Source: Pseudomonas sp. PDM04 (GTDB lineage: Bacteria > Pseudomonadota > Gammaproteobacteria > Pseudomonadales > Pseudomonadaceae). From it: a stretch of 64,000 nt of DNA. Of the stretch, positions 18,120 to 28,871 are shown piece after piece (the first letter of the stretch is position 1; every line of letters starts with the position of its first letter). The stretch spans positions 744,001 through 808,000 of the forward strand of contig NZ_JACVAI010000003.1 in the NCBI RefSeq assembly GCF_014851765.1. The letters run 5' to 3'. Position numbers and translations under genes: made by a program. Under the pieces are notes generated by a model. The model was given only the letters and a program-made list of their open reading frames with translations, was not told the DNA's origin and searched no databases.

Positions 18120-18926
18120 ATGCACAAAACAAGCGCCTTGTTTGCCGCGGTATCCCTTGGACTTTGCGCACAGTGGGCGCTTGCTGCCCCCGTGGTGCCG
18201 GACCGATTACAGACGGTCGACAAGCTCACGTACTGCTCGGGCATGGATTCGCCGCCTCTGGTGTCGTTCGACGAGGCGCAGAAGCCCAAGGGCCTGACGG
18301 TCGATCTCGGCGAGGAAATTGCCAGGCGCCTGGGCAACAAACAGGTGACGTGGCGGGTGATTCCGTTCTCCGGGTTGCTGCCGGCGCTGCTTGCCCGGCA
18401 ATGCGACATGATCGTCGACCAGTTGTTTGACAAGCCCGAGCGCCGTGAGGTGATCGACATCGTCAATTACATGTATTCGAGTCAGGCGGTGGTGGTGCCC
18501 AAGGGCAACCCGAAACACATCAGAACGCTGGACGATCTGTCCACGCACAAGGTGGCCGTGCTGAACGGCTCGACCATCAAGACCCTGCTCGACACACAGA
18601 ACGACACCCTGGCCAAGGCGGGCAAGGCGCCGATGAAACTGGTGGTCTACAACACGGACACCGACGCCTTCCAGGCCTTGCGCATCAGCCAGGTCGACGC
18701 CTACGGCACCACGGTGGAAACCGCCGGTTACTACGCGGCCATGGCCCCGAATCTGTTCGAGGAGGGGGTGCCGGCGTTCAGCCGGATTCTCACCGGCCTG
18801 GGTATTCGCAAGGACGACCCGCAACTGACGGCGGCGGTGCAGCAGATCATCGGCGACATGCGCAGCGATGGCAGCTACACCCGACTGCTCGCCAAATGGC
18901 ATGTGGACAGCGACAAACTCGACTGA
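18120..18926 (+). CDS. Periplasmic amino-acid-type solute-binding protein (SBP family 3)
   Basis: A 268-residue binding protein with signal peptide (cleavage near LAA at residue 22) and family 3 features: YCSGMDSPPLVSFDEAQKPKG, a VDLGEEIARRLG segment, and the second-lobe motif KVAVLNGSTIKTLL. It should deliver a polar amino acid or related amine to the permease/ATPase that follow. GGAG precedes the ATG. The permease gene begins 12 bases after the stop, so they form one operon. Confidence 0.9.
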   Translation: MHKTSALFAAVSLGLCAQWALAAPVVPDRLQTVDKLTYCSGMDSPPLVSFDEAQKPKGLTVDLGEEIARRLGNKQVTWRVIPFSGLLPALLARQCDMIVDQLFDKPERREVIDIVNYMYSSQAVVVPKGNPKHIRTLDDLSTHKVAVLNGSTIKTLLDTQNDTLAKAGKAPMKLVVYNTDTDAFQALRISQVDAYGTTVETAGYYAAMAPNLFEEGVPAFSRILTGLGIRKDDPQLTAAVQQIIGDMRSDGSYTRLLAKWHVDSDKLD

Positions 18927-18938
18927 GGCGTGCCCCTG

Positions 18939-19712
18939 ATGAATTTCAATTGGGATGTGTTCTGGCAGTACCTGTTGCAGCCCAGCGGGGTCTACCTCAC
19001 CGGGCTCTGGCTGACGTGCCTGATCAGTGTGCTGGCGATGTTGATGGGCTGTGCGCTGGGGCTGGTGGCGGCGCTGATGCGCTTGTCACGCAACCCCTTG
19101 CTGCACCTGCCGGTGCGCTTTTACGTGTGGCTGATGCGGGGGACGCCGCTGCTGGTGCAGATTGTCTTTCTCTACACCGCGCTGGCGGCGGGGGGGATTT
19201 TCCGCTTCGAGGACCTGGAGCTGTTCGGGCTGGTGGTGCCGGGCAACATCCAGGCGGCGATCATCGCCCTGGGCCTGAATGAAGGCGCCTACATGTCGGA
19301 GATCATCCGTGCCGGGATCGGCGCCGTGGACAAGGGCCAGTACGAGGCCGGGCGCTCGCTGGGCATGACCTTCGGCAAGCTGATGCGGCGGATCGTACTG
19401 CCGCAGGCGTTCCGGGTGATCGTTCCACCGCTGGGCAACGAATTCAATGTGATGCTCAAGAACACCACCCTGGTCAGCGTGATTGGTGTGCAGGAGTTGC
19501 TGCTGAGCACGCAGATGGTGACCTCGGCGACCTTCCGCGTGTTTGAGCTGTACCTGGTGGTGGCGATCTATTTCCTGATGCTGACCACGCTCTGGGGCTT
19601 CTTCCAGCGATGGCTGGAAACACGCTTCGGCCAGTCGGACCGGCCCTCGCCGCCGCCTGCCAGCAGCCGCATGTTCGGCCGCCAGACCCTGAAACTGCTG
19701 CGGGGACGCTAA
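18939..19712 (+). CDS. Amino-acid ABC transporter permease (HisM/GlnP type)
   Basis: A 257-residue inner-membrane protein with about five transmembrane segments. The coupling-loop motif [29 protein letters not shown] lies near residues 120-150, followed by the conserved [15 protein letters not shown]. The only permease in the operon, it presumably forms a homodimer. The ATG at 18939 is preferred; a GTG three codons earlier is possible. The next gene starts 2 bases after the stop. Confidence 0.9.
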   Translation: MNFNWDVFWQYLLQPSGVYLTGLWLTCLISVLAMLMGCALGLVAALMRLSRNPLLHLPVRFYVWLMRGTPLLVQIVFLYTALAAGGIFRFEDLELFGLVVPGNIQAAIIALGLNEGAYMSEIIRAGIGAVDKGQYEAGRSLGMTFGKLMRRIVLPQAFRVIVPPLGNEFNVMLKNTTLVSVIGVQELLLSTQMVTSATFRVFELYLVVAIYFLMLTTLWGFFQRWLETRFGQSDRPSPPPASSRMFGRQTLKLLRGR

Positions 19713-19714
19713 GC

Positions 19715-21600
<1,886 letters not shown>

Positions 21601-21617
21601 ATTGACGAGTGTTTGCC

Positions 21618-23228
21618 ATGTTGAAATTTTCTGCCCATGAGTACCCCTATCCCTCCCAGCGCCAGAGCGTGTTTGCCCGCCGAGGCATGGTCGCCGCCTC
21701 GCAGCCCCTGGCCGCCGAGGCCGGCATTGAAATCATGCGTCAGGGCGGTAACGCCATCGATGCGGCCATCGCCACGGCGGCGGCCCTGACCGTGGTCGAA
21801 CCCACCGGCTGCGGCCTCGGCGGTGACGCGTTTGCGCTGGTCTGGACCCAGGGCCAGTTGCATGGGTTGAACGCCAACGGCCACGCGCCGGCGGCGCTCG
21901 ACATCGAGGCGGTCAAGGCGGCGGGGCACTCACAGATGCCGTTGTACGGCTGGACCCCGGTCACCGTGCCCGGATGCCCTTCGGCCTGGGCCGAACTGTC
22001 CCGGCGTTTTGGCAAGCTGCCGTTTGCCGACCTGCTGCAACCGGCCATCAGCCTGGCGCGCGAGGGCTTTCCCTTGTCGCCGGTTGTCGCCCATCAATGG
22101 CAGGTCGCCCTGGATGAATTCAGCCCGCACCGCGACGCGTTGCTCGAGCCCTGGTTCGAGACGTTCCTGATCGACGGTCGAGCGCCCAGGGCCGGCGAAT
22201 TGTTCCGCAACCCGGCTCAGGCCCGGACCCTGGAAGAACTGGCGGCCACCACCTGTGAAAGCCTGTATCGCGGCGCGCTGGCGCAACGCCTGGATGCCCA
22301 TTCCCGGGCCACCGGCGGTTACCTGCGTGCCACGGACCTGGCCGATTACCGGGCGCAATGGGTCGAGCCGATCCACATCAACTACCGGGGCGTCGACGTC
22401 TGGGAAATCCCGCCGAGTGGCCAGGGCCTGGTGGCGCTGATGACCTTGAAAATCCTCGAAGGCTTCGACTTCGACCACCGTGACAGCCAGCAGACCTGGC
22501 ACCGTCAATTGGAGGCCATGAAGCTGGCCTACAGCGACGGCCTGCACTACATCACCGATCCGCAGCACATGCGTGTGGCGGTGGCTGACCTGCTCAGCGA
22601 TGCCTACAGTGCCCGGCGCCGCGCGCAGATCGGCGAACAGGCCCAGCCGCCCGCGCCCGGCGATCCCCATGCCAGCGGCACGGTGTACCTGGCCTGCGCC
22701 GATGCGCAGGGCAACATGGTGTCGTTCATCCAGAGCAACTACCACGGCTTCGGCTCCGGGGTGGTGCTGCCCGACAGTGGCATCGCCTTGCAGAATCGCG
22801 GCCAGGAATTCAGTCTCGATCCAGCCCACGCCAACTGCCTGGCACCGGGCAAGAAGACGTTTCACACCATCATCCCCGGGTTCCTCAGCCAGGGCGGCGA
22901 AGCGCTCGGTCCGTTCGGGGTGATGGGCGGCTACATGCAACCCCAGGGGCATGTGCAGATGGTCATGAACCTGGTGGATTTCGGCCTCAACCCACAAGCG
23001 GCGCTGGACGCTCCGCGCTGGCAATGGCTGGGCGAAATGAAGGTCGGCATCGAGCAGGGCGCTTCCCGCGACCTGGCCAACGCCCTGGCCCGGCGCGGGC
23101 ATCAGGTGCAGATCGCGAATGACCTGACCGACTATGGTCGCGGCCAGATCATTCTGCGTGACCCGGTGAGCGGTGTGTTGTGCGGCGGCACCGAACCGCG
23201 GGCCGACTCACACATCGCCGTGTGGTGA
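21618..23228 (+). CDS. Gamma-glutamyltransferase family protein
   Basis: A 536-residue Ntn-hydrolase proenzyme. The N-terminal part has GMVAASQPLAAEAGIEIM and GGNAIDAAIATAAAL. The autocatalytic cleavage site and nucleophile is Thr355 in HASGTVYLACAD. Downstream come PDSGIALQNRGQEF and GFGVMGGYMQPQGH-type motifs of the GGT family. There is no signal peptide, so it is expected in the cytoplasm, unlike classical periplasmic GGT. It may hydrolyse a gamma-glutamyl compound imported by the upstream ABC system. The ATG at 21618 is preferred over a GTG three codons upstream. Last gene of the operon. Confidence 0.88.
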   Translation: MLKFSAHEYPYPSQRQSVFARRGMVAASQPLAAEAGIEIMRQGGNAIDAAIATAAALTVVEPTGCGLGGDAFALVWTQGQLHGLNANGHAPAALDIEAVKAAGHSQMPLYGWTPVTVPGCPSAWAELSRRFGKLPFADLLQPAISLAREGFPLSPVVAHQWQVALDEFSPHRDALLEPWFETFLIDGRAPRAGELFRNPAQARTLEELAATTCESLYRGALAQRLDAHSRATGGYLRATDLADYRAQWVEPIHINYRGVDVWEIPPSGQGLVALMTLKILEGFDFDHRDSQQTWHRQLEAMKLAYSDGLHYITDPQHMRVAVADLLSDAYSARRRAQIGEQAQPPAPGDPHASGTVYLACADAQGNMVSFIQSNYHGFGSGVVLPDSGIALQNRGQEFSLDPAHANCLAPGKKTFHTIIPGFLSQGGEALGPFGVMGGYMQPQGHVQMVMNLVDFGLNPQAALDAPRWQWLGEMKVGIEQGASRDLANALARRGHQVQIANDLTDYGRGQIILRDPVSGVLCGGTEPRADSHIAVW

Positions 23229-23245
23229 CGACCCTTTCCCCTGTT

Positions 23246-23263
23246 GGCGCGAGCGCGCTCGCG
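23246..23263. repeat. Single REP-like palindrome
   Basis: GCGCGAGCGCGCTCGCGA, between the convergent GGT and catalase-like genes; it resembles the REP family seen elsewhere in the window. Confidence 0.6.
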
Positions 23264-23346
23264 ATGGATGTCAAGGATACTGCGGGGCGTCTGCCCCCAG
23301 GTCGTTCCTGGTTCCATCGCGAGCCTTACAGCTTGACCGGTTGCGC

Positions 23347-24513
23347 TTACGGGGCGTTTCGGCTGTGCCGATAGTCGCTGACCGATTCGTACACCGCCTT
23401 GCGCAGTCGGTTGATCCCGCCGATCGGCCGATGCGCCTCGAGGCCGAACCACGGGTTGAACGACAGGTTGTCGCATTGCAGGTTCTGCGCCGGGGTATCG
23501 AAGTCCTGGGCGGGCAGGGTGATGCGGGCCACGGTTTCGAAAGGTGCATCCTGCTCGCGCCACTCGATGCTGGTGTCTTCGATCGGCATGAACCGGTTCG
23601 CGTCCTGGCGCTGGATCTGCAAGACAAAACACGCCGGTATCCGGTCGGTGGACAGTTGCTGAGTCAGGGCGCTGCGCAGGAAGTTCGGCAGGTCCTGATT
23701 CTGCCTGGGCAAGGTGTAGGCCGGGCAGTTATCCGGATCCGGCATGACCCTGAACTTGGCATTGGCCTCGCCGAACTTGTAGGGCGACACGGAAAAATAG
23801 GTGGTCCGGGTCGGGCTTTGCGGCGGCGCAGACAGCGTTGCCAGGGCAATGAACAAATGGCGGATTTGCCAGCTGCGCGGATCCCAGCCAGGGAAAAACG
23901 CCATGACCTTTTTGCCGTCGGCCTGTGCCGCGACATTCTGACGGTATTCGGCAACGTTGCTGACAAAGAAGTTCGGGTGGCTGAACATCACGAAATCCTG
24001 CTCGTGCAGGTCTTGTCGGTTGGCCAGCAGTTGTTTGCCTGGAACATCGTGCAGTTTGATCGCCATGCCCCGGGCATCGCGGATGCTGTCGAACTGCGGA
24101 TAGGCGTTGCCGTTGGACAGGCGCAGGGTGGCTTGCCAGCGTTTGCCCGGTTCGCTGAAAACGCCGCGCCGAAGTTCCTGCGCCAGTTCCGGCAACACCT
24201 GGACTTCGGCCTTCACGCAGCCATGGGCCTTGGCGTGGGCGTCGCGCAGGTAACGGGTGCCTTCGCGGTGCTGATCGACAATGCGCACGGCGGTCTGGAT
24301 CACGTCCTGGGTCATGGCGGCTTCGCCGTCCGGGATCTGCTCCAGCGCCGACACCGGCCCGCGGTGCTGCCAGGCAAACCAGGCGCTGGCCAGTGCCCAG
24401 CCGAGCAGGCCGATACCCAGTGCAATCAGCAGGATCTTGCCGAGCAGGCGCCCCAACCACAGCCAGAGCCTGGCCAGCAGCGGCAGTTCCTTTTTGAAGG
24501 TGGTCATGATCAT
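23347..24513 (-). CDS. Membrane-anchored catalase-family haem protein
   Basis: A 388-residue protein with one N-terminal transmembrane helix (about 24-46) and a divergent catalase-like domain. It keeps the GNAYPQFDSIRDARGMAIKL segment and the DFVMFSHPNFFV region where catalases have their substrate-channel Asn, but lacks the usual N-terminal His motif and is shorter than true catalases. Such proteins may be peroxidases, dioxygenase-like or inactive. Its ATG overlaps the stop of the dihaem cytochrome gene (ATGA), so the two are translationally coupled and probably work together in the periplasm. Confidence 0.75.
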   Translation of the reverse strand: MIMTTFKKELPLLARLWLWLGRLLGKILLIALGIGLLGWALASAWFAWQHRGPVSALEQIPDGEAAMTQDVIQTAVRIVDQHREGTRYLRDAHAKAHGCVKAEVQVLPELAQELRRGVFSEPGKRWQATLRLSNGNAYPQFDSIRDARGMAIKLHDVPGKQLLANRQDLHEQDFVMFSHPNFFVSNVAEYRQNVAAQADGKKVMAFFPGWDPRSWQIRHLFIALATLSAPPQSPTRTTYFSVSPYKFGEANAKFRVMPDPDNCPAYTLPRQNQDLPNFLRSALTQQLSTDRIPACFVLQIQRQDANRFMPIEDTSIEWREQDAPFETVARITLPAQDFDTPAQNLQCDNLSFNPWFGLEAHRPIGGINRLRKAVYESVSDYRHSRNAP

Positions 24514-26318
24514 GGCAATTGTTTCTCCAGCGGGCCGCCCAGCACTTTCAGGTACTCCAGCAGCGCCCAGCGTTCTTCGGGTTGCAGCAGCCGGCCAATG
24601 ACGCCATTGCGACGTTCGCCGGCGCGGAATTCATGGCCGCTGTTGCGGTTGCCGGTGATCCGCGTATCGAACAGGAAACCGTTGGTGAAGGCTTCGGTGC
24701 GATAGCCCAGGTGGCGCGGGTCATACTCGAACGTGCCTCGATAGAACGTGGTGGCGCGTTCATCCTGGGGCGACAGCAATTGATAAATACTCGGCACCGA
24801 GCCGTTGTGCAGGAATGGCGCCGTGGCCCAGACGCCCGCCAGGGGCCGGGCCTTGTAGGCGACTTTTTCCCGCACGCCGATCGGCAGGCCGAAGCCGTCG
24901 AATTGCGGCTTCTCCTGCGCGGTGATGTTGGCTTCGCGGTAGGCGCGGTTCTCGACGAATGCCGTCACGTAGGCCAGGCCCTTGGCCACCGACAGCTGGC
25001 TGAGGTCCAGCGGCTCCGTGGGTTTGGGGTGCAGCTTGACCTCCATGTTCTGCAGTTCGGCCGGGTCCCATTGCAGCGCGGTCAGGTCGAAACGGTGGTT
25101 GGCGATGTTGTTGGCAGCCGTCGGATCGGTGCCGATGATCTCGACGGGCAGCATGTGCAAATGCTGGACCCAGCGCTCACCCTCCTGGGTCACCTTCGGC
25201 ACGTGGCAACCGGCGCAGTTTTCGGCGAACAGCCCCCGGCCCCTGGCGGCCAACGGTTTGTCGATGGCACCAAGCAGTTCCTCCGGCCAGGCCGGTGGCT
25301 TGAGTCGTTGCAGGGTTTCCTCGATCAGGTGCAGGTCGCGCACCCGCACGCTGGAGGGGTATCGGTCCTCGCCCCTGAGCGGCTGCCGGTTCTCGTCGAA
25401 GAAATTCAGGGTCGCGCCTACGCCCAGGGCTTCGCCGATATTGCGCGCCATGGGCTGTTGCGCCGAGCCATTCCACTGCACCCAGTCGAAGGTCCACATG
25501 TCCCACAGCTGGGGGTAGTCGACCGGCGCGTTGGCGACCCGGTAATTGCTCGGGGAAATCGCATCGCCGAAACTGGCATTGGCGATGCGCCCGAACGCGT
25601 CGGTGCGGCCAGGGCCTTCTTGCGTCGGATAGAGCCCGCGGTGGGTATCGTTCCAGGCGACCTTGAGGAACGTGTCCAGGGACTTTTTGAAGTCCTGGCG
25701 CAGTTGCTGATGTCGGGCGTCGTAGTCCGGGCCCAGCACGTTGCGGGCGAAACGTTCGAACTTCCAGGGGTTGTAGTAAGTCGAGGCCAGGCTGGCGACC
25801 AGGGCCTGTCCGAAACTGCCACCGCGTAGTGTAGGAACACTGGAAGGCAAGACGTGTTGCGCCGAGCCACCGTCGATGCGGATTGCCTGGCCGTTGAAGC
25901 GCAGCTCGCCGGTGTGGCAAGCGGCACAGGTAATGTCGAGAAACTGATCCGGGCTGCCGGGGTTCTGATGACGGGCAAAGCCGACGGGCAGGTTGCCCGG
26001 ATTGTTCGGCGTGGCTTTCTGGTCGGGATCGATCAGGAAGCCAAAACGCGCCAGGTACTCCGGCGCGGCGAAGCGTTGCTGCGAGAAGGGGAGTTCGAGC
26101 GCGGTGAACCAGTCATAGCGCAGGCCTTTGACTTGCGTGCCCTGGGGGGTGAAATAGTAAGTCTGGCGGTCGTTCGCGCTCCACTGCTCCAGGTAGTGCA
26201 CCTGTTGCGCGGGTGTCCCGCTCGGCAGTTTCGGGTTGGCGACGTAATACAGGACCACCGCCAGGCACAGGCCCAGCAGTGCCACGATCAGAATCAGCAA
26301 TCGGTAGAAGAGGCGCAA
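24510..26318 (-). CDS. Dihaem cytochrome c (RoxA/MauG-like peroxidase superfamily)
   Basis: A 602-residue protein with an N-terminal membrane anchor or uncleaved signal (about 5-27) and two c-type haem sites, CAACH (131-135) and CAGCH (368-372). The length, spacing of the haems and segment APFLHNGSVPSIYQLLSP place it near RoxA/RoxB rubber oxygenases and dihaem peroxidases rather than the short CcpA type. It is expected on the periplasmic side. Activity is not predictable: peroxidase, oxygenase or cofactor-forming MauG-like chemistry are all possible. Coupled to the catalase-like gene. Confidence 0.8.
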   Translation of the reverse strand: MRLFYRLLILIVALLGLCLAVVLYYVANPKLPSGTPAQQVHYLEQWSANDRQTYYFTPQGTQVKGLRYDWFTALELPFSQQRFAAPEYLARFGFLIDPDQKATPNNPGNLPVGFARHQNPGSPDQFLDITCAACHTGELRFNGQAIRIDGGSAQHVLPSSVPTLRGGSFGQALVASLASTYYNPWKFERFARNVLGPDYDARHQQLRQDFKKSLDTFLKVAWNDTHRGLYPTQEGPGRTDAFGRIANASFGDAISPSNYRVANAPVDYPQLWDMWTFDWVQWNGSAQQPMARNIGEALGVGATLNFFDENRQPLRGEDRYPSSVRVRDLHLIEETLQRLKPPAWPEELLGAIDKPLAARGRGLFAENCAGCHVPKVTQEGERWVQHLHMLPVEIIGTDPTAANNIANHRFDLTALQWDPAELQNMEVKLHPKPTEPLDLSQLSVAKGLAYVTAFVENRAYREANITAQEKPQFDGFGLPIGVREKVAYKARPLAGVWATAPFLHNGSVPSIYQLLSPQDERATTFYRGTFEYDPRHLGYRTEAFTNGFLFDTRITGNRNSGHEFRAGERRNGVIGRLLQPEERWALLEYLKVLGGPLEKQLP

Positions 26319-26583
26319 GTTAACAATCCTTGTCGATTTATCGCTTCCTTATGCCTGAGCTGAAAATTTGCGGCAAGTGGCCATTACGCCAGAGATGACA
26401 CAGGTCAGTTTGCGTCCGTGAGGTGCGGATGACAGAAGCTTCATCATTGGAATGCGTAAATGCGTTAAAACACCTGAACTTATCGGTAACATCCTGTTCT
26501 CATCCCGGTAGCCATTGGTCGTGGCCGCCTGATAAGCTCGCGGCTTTACTCGATTGCCCTTTTGGCATGAACAAGGAAATAGC

Positions 26584-27300
26584 ATGAAACAGCATCGGTT
26601 GGCGGCGGCGGTGGCCCTGGTTAGCCTGGTACTTGCGGGTTGTGATTCGCAGACCAGCGTAGAGCTGAAAACCCCGGCGCAAAAAGCTTCCTACGGGATT
26701 GGCCTGAACATGGGCAAGAGCCTGGCTCAGGAAGGCATGGACGATCTGGACTCCAAAGCCGTTGCCCAGGGCATCGAAGATGCCGTCGGCAAGAAAGAGC
26801 AGAAGCTGAAAGACGAAGAACTGGTCGAAGCCTTTGCCGCCCTGCAAAAGCGTGCCGAAGAGCGCATGGCCAAGATGAGCGAAGAGTCGGCTGCCGCCGG
26901 CAAGAAATTCCTTGAGGACAACGCCAAGAAAGCCGGTGTCACCACGACGGCTTCGGGCCTGCAGTACGAAGTGATCAAGAAGGCCGACGGCCCGCAGCCG
27001 AAGCCGACTGACGTCGTGACCGTGCACTACACCGGCACCCTGACCAACGGCACCGTGTTCGACAGCTCCGTCGAGCGTGGCAGCCCGATCGATCTGCCGG
27101 TCAGCGGCGTGATCCCGGGTTGGGTCGAAGGCCTGCAGCTGATGCACGTTGGCGAGAAGTACAAGCTGTACATTCCTAGCGAACTGGCCTACGGCGCGCA
27201 AAGCCCTAGCCCGGCGATTCCAGCCAACTCGGTGCTGGTGTTCGAGCTGGAACTGCTGGCCATCAAGGACCCAGCCAAGCAAGAAGACGCTGCGAAGTAA
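26584..27300 (+). CDS. FKBP-type peptidyl-prolyl isomerase lipoprotein (FkpA/Mip-like)
   Basis: A 238-residue lipoprotein with lipobox LAGC at residues 17-20, a helical dimerisation domain (about 28-125: ASYGIGLNMGKSL, FAALQKRAEERMAK) and a C-terminal FKBP domain (about 135-230: VTVHYTGTLTNGTVFDSS, VIPGWVEGLQLMHVGEKYKLYIP, ELAYG). It is a periplasmic folding helper on the inner face of the outer membrane. AAGGAA precedes the ATG. It is divergent from the dihaem cytochrome gene across a 265-base gap in which I see no other feature. Confidence 0.93.
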   Translation: MKQHRLAAAVALVSLVLAGCDSQTSVELKTPAQKASYGIGLNMGKSLAQEGMDDLDSKAVAQGIEDAVGKKEQKLKDEELVEAFAALQKRAEERMAKMSEESAAAGKKFLEDNAKKAGVTTTASGLQYEVIKKADGPQPKPTDVVTVHYTGTLTNGTVFDSSVERGSPIDLPVSGVIPGWVEGLQLMHVGEKYKLYIPSELAYGAQSPSPAIPANSVLVFELELLAIKDPAKQEDAAK

Positions 27301-27319
27301 TCAGCGCCCGCTCTGCCAG

Positions 27320-27345
27320 CAACGCCTCGCTCATGCGGGGCGTTG
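27320..27345 (+). terminator. Hairpin, probable terminator after FKBP gene
   Basis: CAACGCCTCGC-TCAT-GCGGGGCGTTG forms an 11-bp stem with one G-T pair. The T tail is poor, so termination strength is uncertain. Confidence 0.55.
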
Positions 27346-27546
27346 TTGCATCTGGCGCCTGGTGAAGGTAAACAAAGCGAACGGATGTGGCAGGATGCAG
27401 TCAGAGCCATTGAGGCACCTGCGCTAACCGCGCCGGGGGTGCCAAGTCAATGAAATATTGGGTTTTTTTATGTGAGTAAAAAACGCCCGATCTAAGCGAG
27501 GCCCTTGTGAAACGGGCCTTTCAGCCGTGAATTGCCGGTCTGTTCA

Positions 27547-27579
27547 CAAGGTTATCCACAATTTGTGTGGATAACCTTG
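27547..27579. promoter_or_regulatory. Perfect 14-bp inverted repeat of two DnaA boxes
   Basis: CAAGGTTATCCACA, a 5-base spacer, then its exact reverse complement. Each arm holds a consensus DnaA box, TTATCCACA, and the boxes face each other. It ends 4 bases before the GGGAGG ribosome site of the DUF1232 gene. Another nearby inverted repeat (AGGCCC/GGGCCT, 27499-27519) may be a weak terminator. Confidence 0.75.
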
Positions 27580-27593
27580 CAGTGGGAGGAATG

Positions 27594-28049
27594 ATGAAAG
27601 CTCCGTGGAATTTCGCTCGTTTCCTGCCGCTGGCCGGACGCCTGCTGGCCCGTGGCAGATTGCCGACGCTGCTGTTTGCCGTGGCCAGCAAAAGCGCCAG
27701 CCAAGGCAACCGCCTGGGCAAGCTCAAGGAAGATCTGCGCTTGTTGCAGTCGTTGTGTCTGGCGTACTGGCGAGGCGAATACCGTGCCATCAGCCCGAAA
27801 GCGTTGCTCTCGGTCGTGGCCGGCCTGATGTATTTCCTCAGCCCCGTGGACGCGATTCCGGATTTCATCCCGGTGTTCGGCATGCTCGATGACATCGCCG
27901 TGCTCGCCTGGCTGATGAAGGTGCTCGACGACGAGCTCAACGCCTTTCGTGCCTGGCGCAACCGCCAGGTGCCGGAGAAACTGGTGGTGGTCGAGCGGCT
28001 GCCCGATACCCCGGAGCAACTTCAGCTTCAGGGCCCGAAAAAAGCCTGA
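27594..28049 (+). CDS. YkvA family (DUF1232) membrane-associated protein
   Basis: A 151-residue protein whose DUF1232 core (about 65-105) contains the hallmark YFLSPVDAIPDFIPVFGMLDD flanked by two hydrophobic helices. The function of the family is unknown. GGGAGG lies about 5 bases before the ATG at 27594, which I prefer to the adjacent ATG at 27591 for spacing. The unusual DnaA-box palindrome sits directly upstream. Confidence 0.85.
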   Translation: MKAPWNFARFLPLAGRLLARGRLPTLLFAVASKSASQGNRLGKLKEDLRLLQSLCLAYWRGEYRAISPKALLSVVAGLMYFLSPVDAIPDFIPVFGMLDDIAVLAWLMKVLDDELNAFRAWRNRQVPEKLVVVERLPDTPEQLQLQGPKKA

Positions 28050-28055
28050 TTTTGT

Positions 28056-28070
28056 TAGGGATCGTCCCTA
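28056..28070. promoter_or_regulatory. Palindrome TAGGG-N5-CCCTA before the XRE operon
   Basis: TAGGGATCGTCCCTA, extending to a 6-bp arm (TAGGGA/TCCCTA). The same arms and spacing occur at 29369-29383 before the Rhs locus. It lies 92 bases before the XRE start. Confidence 0.5.
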
Positions 28071-28161
28071 TAGTCATACCCCGCGACCTTGGCCGCTGTT
28101 AGGATTACACTTCCAAGGAAAAGCACCGACTCGTTTAGTGTCGTTGTCCTACGGGGAAGTC

Positions 28162-28503
28162 ATGGATATTCAGATAATCACACGCGAAGGCGAGCCCGAA
28201 TACGCGGTTCTGCCGTGGGCTCAGTATCAGGCTTTACTGAAAGCAGCAGGCATTGACCAGCAACCGCCGCAGGCCGCCCCAGGGCGTCAGCCGGCCACAC
28301 CGGACCCGATTCTCCCGGGCCTGGATCAACTACGCAGTTTGCGCGAAGCAAAGGGCATCGCCATCGAGGCGCTCGCCCGCACGGTAGGCATCAGCCCGTC
28401 TTATCTGGCCATGATCGAAAGTGGCGAGCGTCAGCCCGACGCTGCGATTCGCCGCAGTCTGGCCTGGGAACTGACGGTGCCAGGGTGGAGGGATGAATCG
28501 TGA
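28162..28503 (+). CDS. XRE-type helix-turn-helix regulator
   Basis: A 113-residue protein. The N-terminal half (about 1-50) begins MDIQIITREGEPEYAVLPW, resembling the short N-terminal part of some antitoxin-like regulators. The C-terminal half (about 52-108) is a Cro/C1 HTH with LRSLREAKGIAIEALARTVG and ISPSYLAMIESGERQPD. GGGGAAG precedes the ATG. Its TGA overlaps the GTG of the next gene by 4 bases, so they are coupled. A palindrome at 28056-28070 is a candidate own operator. Confidence 0.82.
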   Translation: MDIQIITREGEPEYAVLPWAQYQALLKAAGIDQQPPQAAPGRQPATPDPILPGLDQLRSLREAKGIAIEALARTVGISPSYLAMIESGERQPDAAIRRSLAWELTVPGWRDES

Positions 28504-28871
28504 GCGTACGCATCAGTCGTCAACATTGGGACGGGTTGCTGGGCGAGCTTGATCAGGCTCGCCGTCAGCGACACCTGCTGACCTACCGCGCGTTGCTGGA
28601 GCGATTGCAACTGCCGACGCCGGCCATGCAAACCTTGACGGCGGCACTGGAGCATCTGGCCGCGCTGGACGCCAAGGCCGAACAGCCCCTGCGCAGTTCG
28701 CTGGTGATCAGCCAGGGTGCCAGCCGCCTGCCGCGCACCGGTTTTTTCGAATGTGTCGAACGCCTGGGACGTTTCTCCGGGCCGTCCGATGGCGTCGCGG
28801 CGGCGTCCTGGCATGCGTCGGAAGTGGTGCGCGTCTTCGAGTACGAATACCCGGAATCGGCGGAGGCCTGA
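28500..28871 (+). CDS. Hypothetical protein, XRE operon
   Basis: A 123-residue soluble protein, Leu/Ala-rich and mostly helical, with the C-terminal segment GRFSGPSDGVAAASWHASEVVRVFEYEYP. I recognise no domain. The GTG start overlaps the XRE stop (GTGA) and the stop is followed immediately by the next gene, so it is the middle cistron of a three-gene unit. Confidence 0.7.
   Translation: MSVRISRQHWDGLLGELDQARRQRHLLTYRALLERLQLPTPAMQTLTAALEHLAALDAKAEQPLRSSLVISQGASRLPRTGFFECVERLGRFSGPSDGVAAASWHASEVVRVFEYEYPESAEA

Noticed and set aside
26319..26583. Small gene or RNA in the gap before the FKBP gene
   Set aside because: Short frames here overlap the FKBP antisense strand and have no ribosome site; no hairpin typical of an sRNA terminator is seen.
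27547..27579. Replication origin
   Set aside because: Only two DnaA boxes, no AT-rich unwinding region, and no dnaA, dnaN or gyrB nearby.
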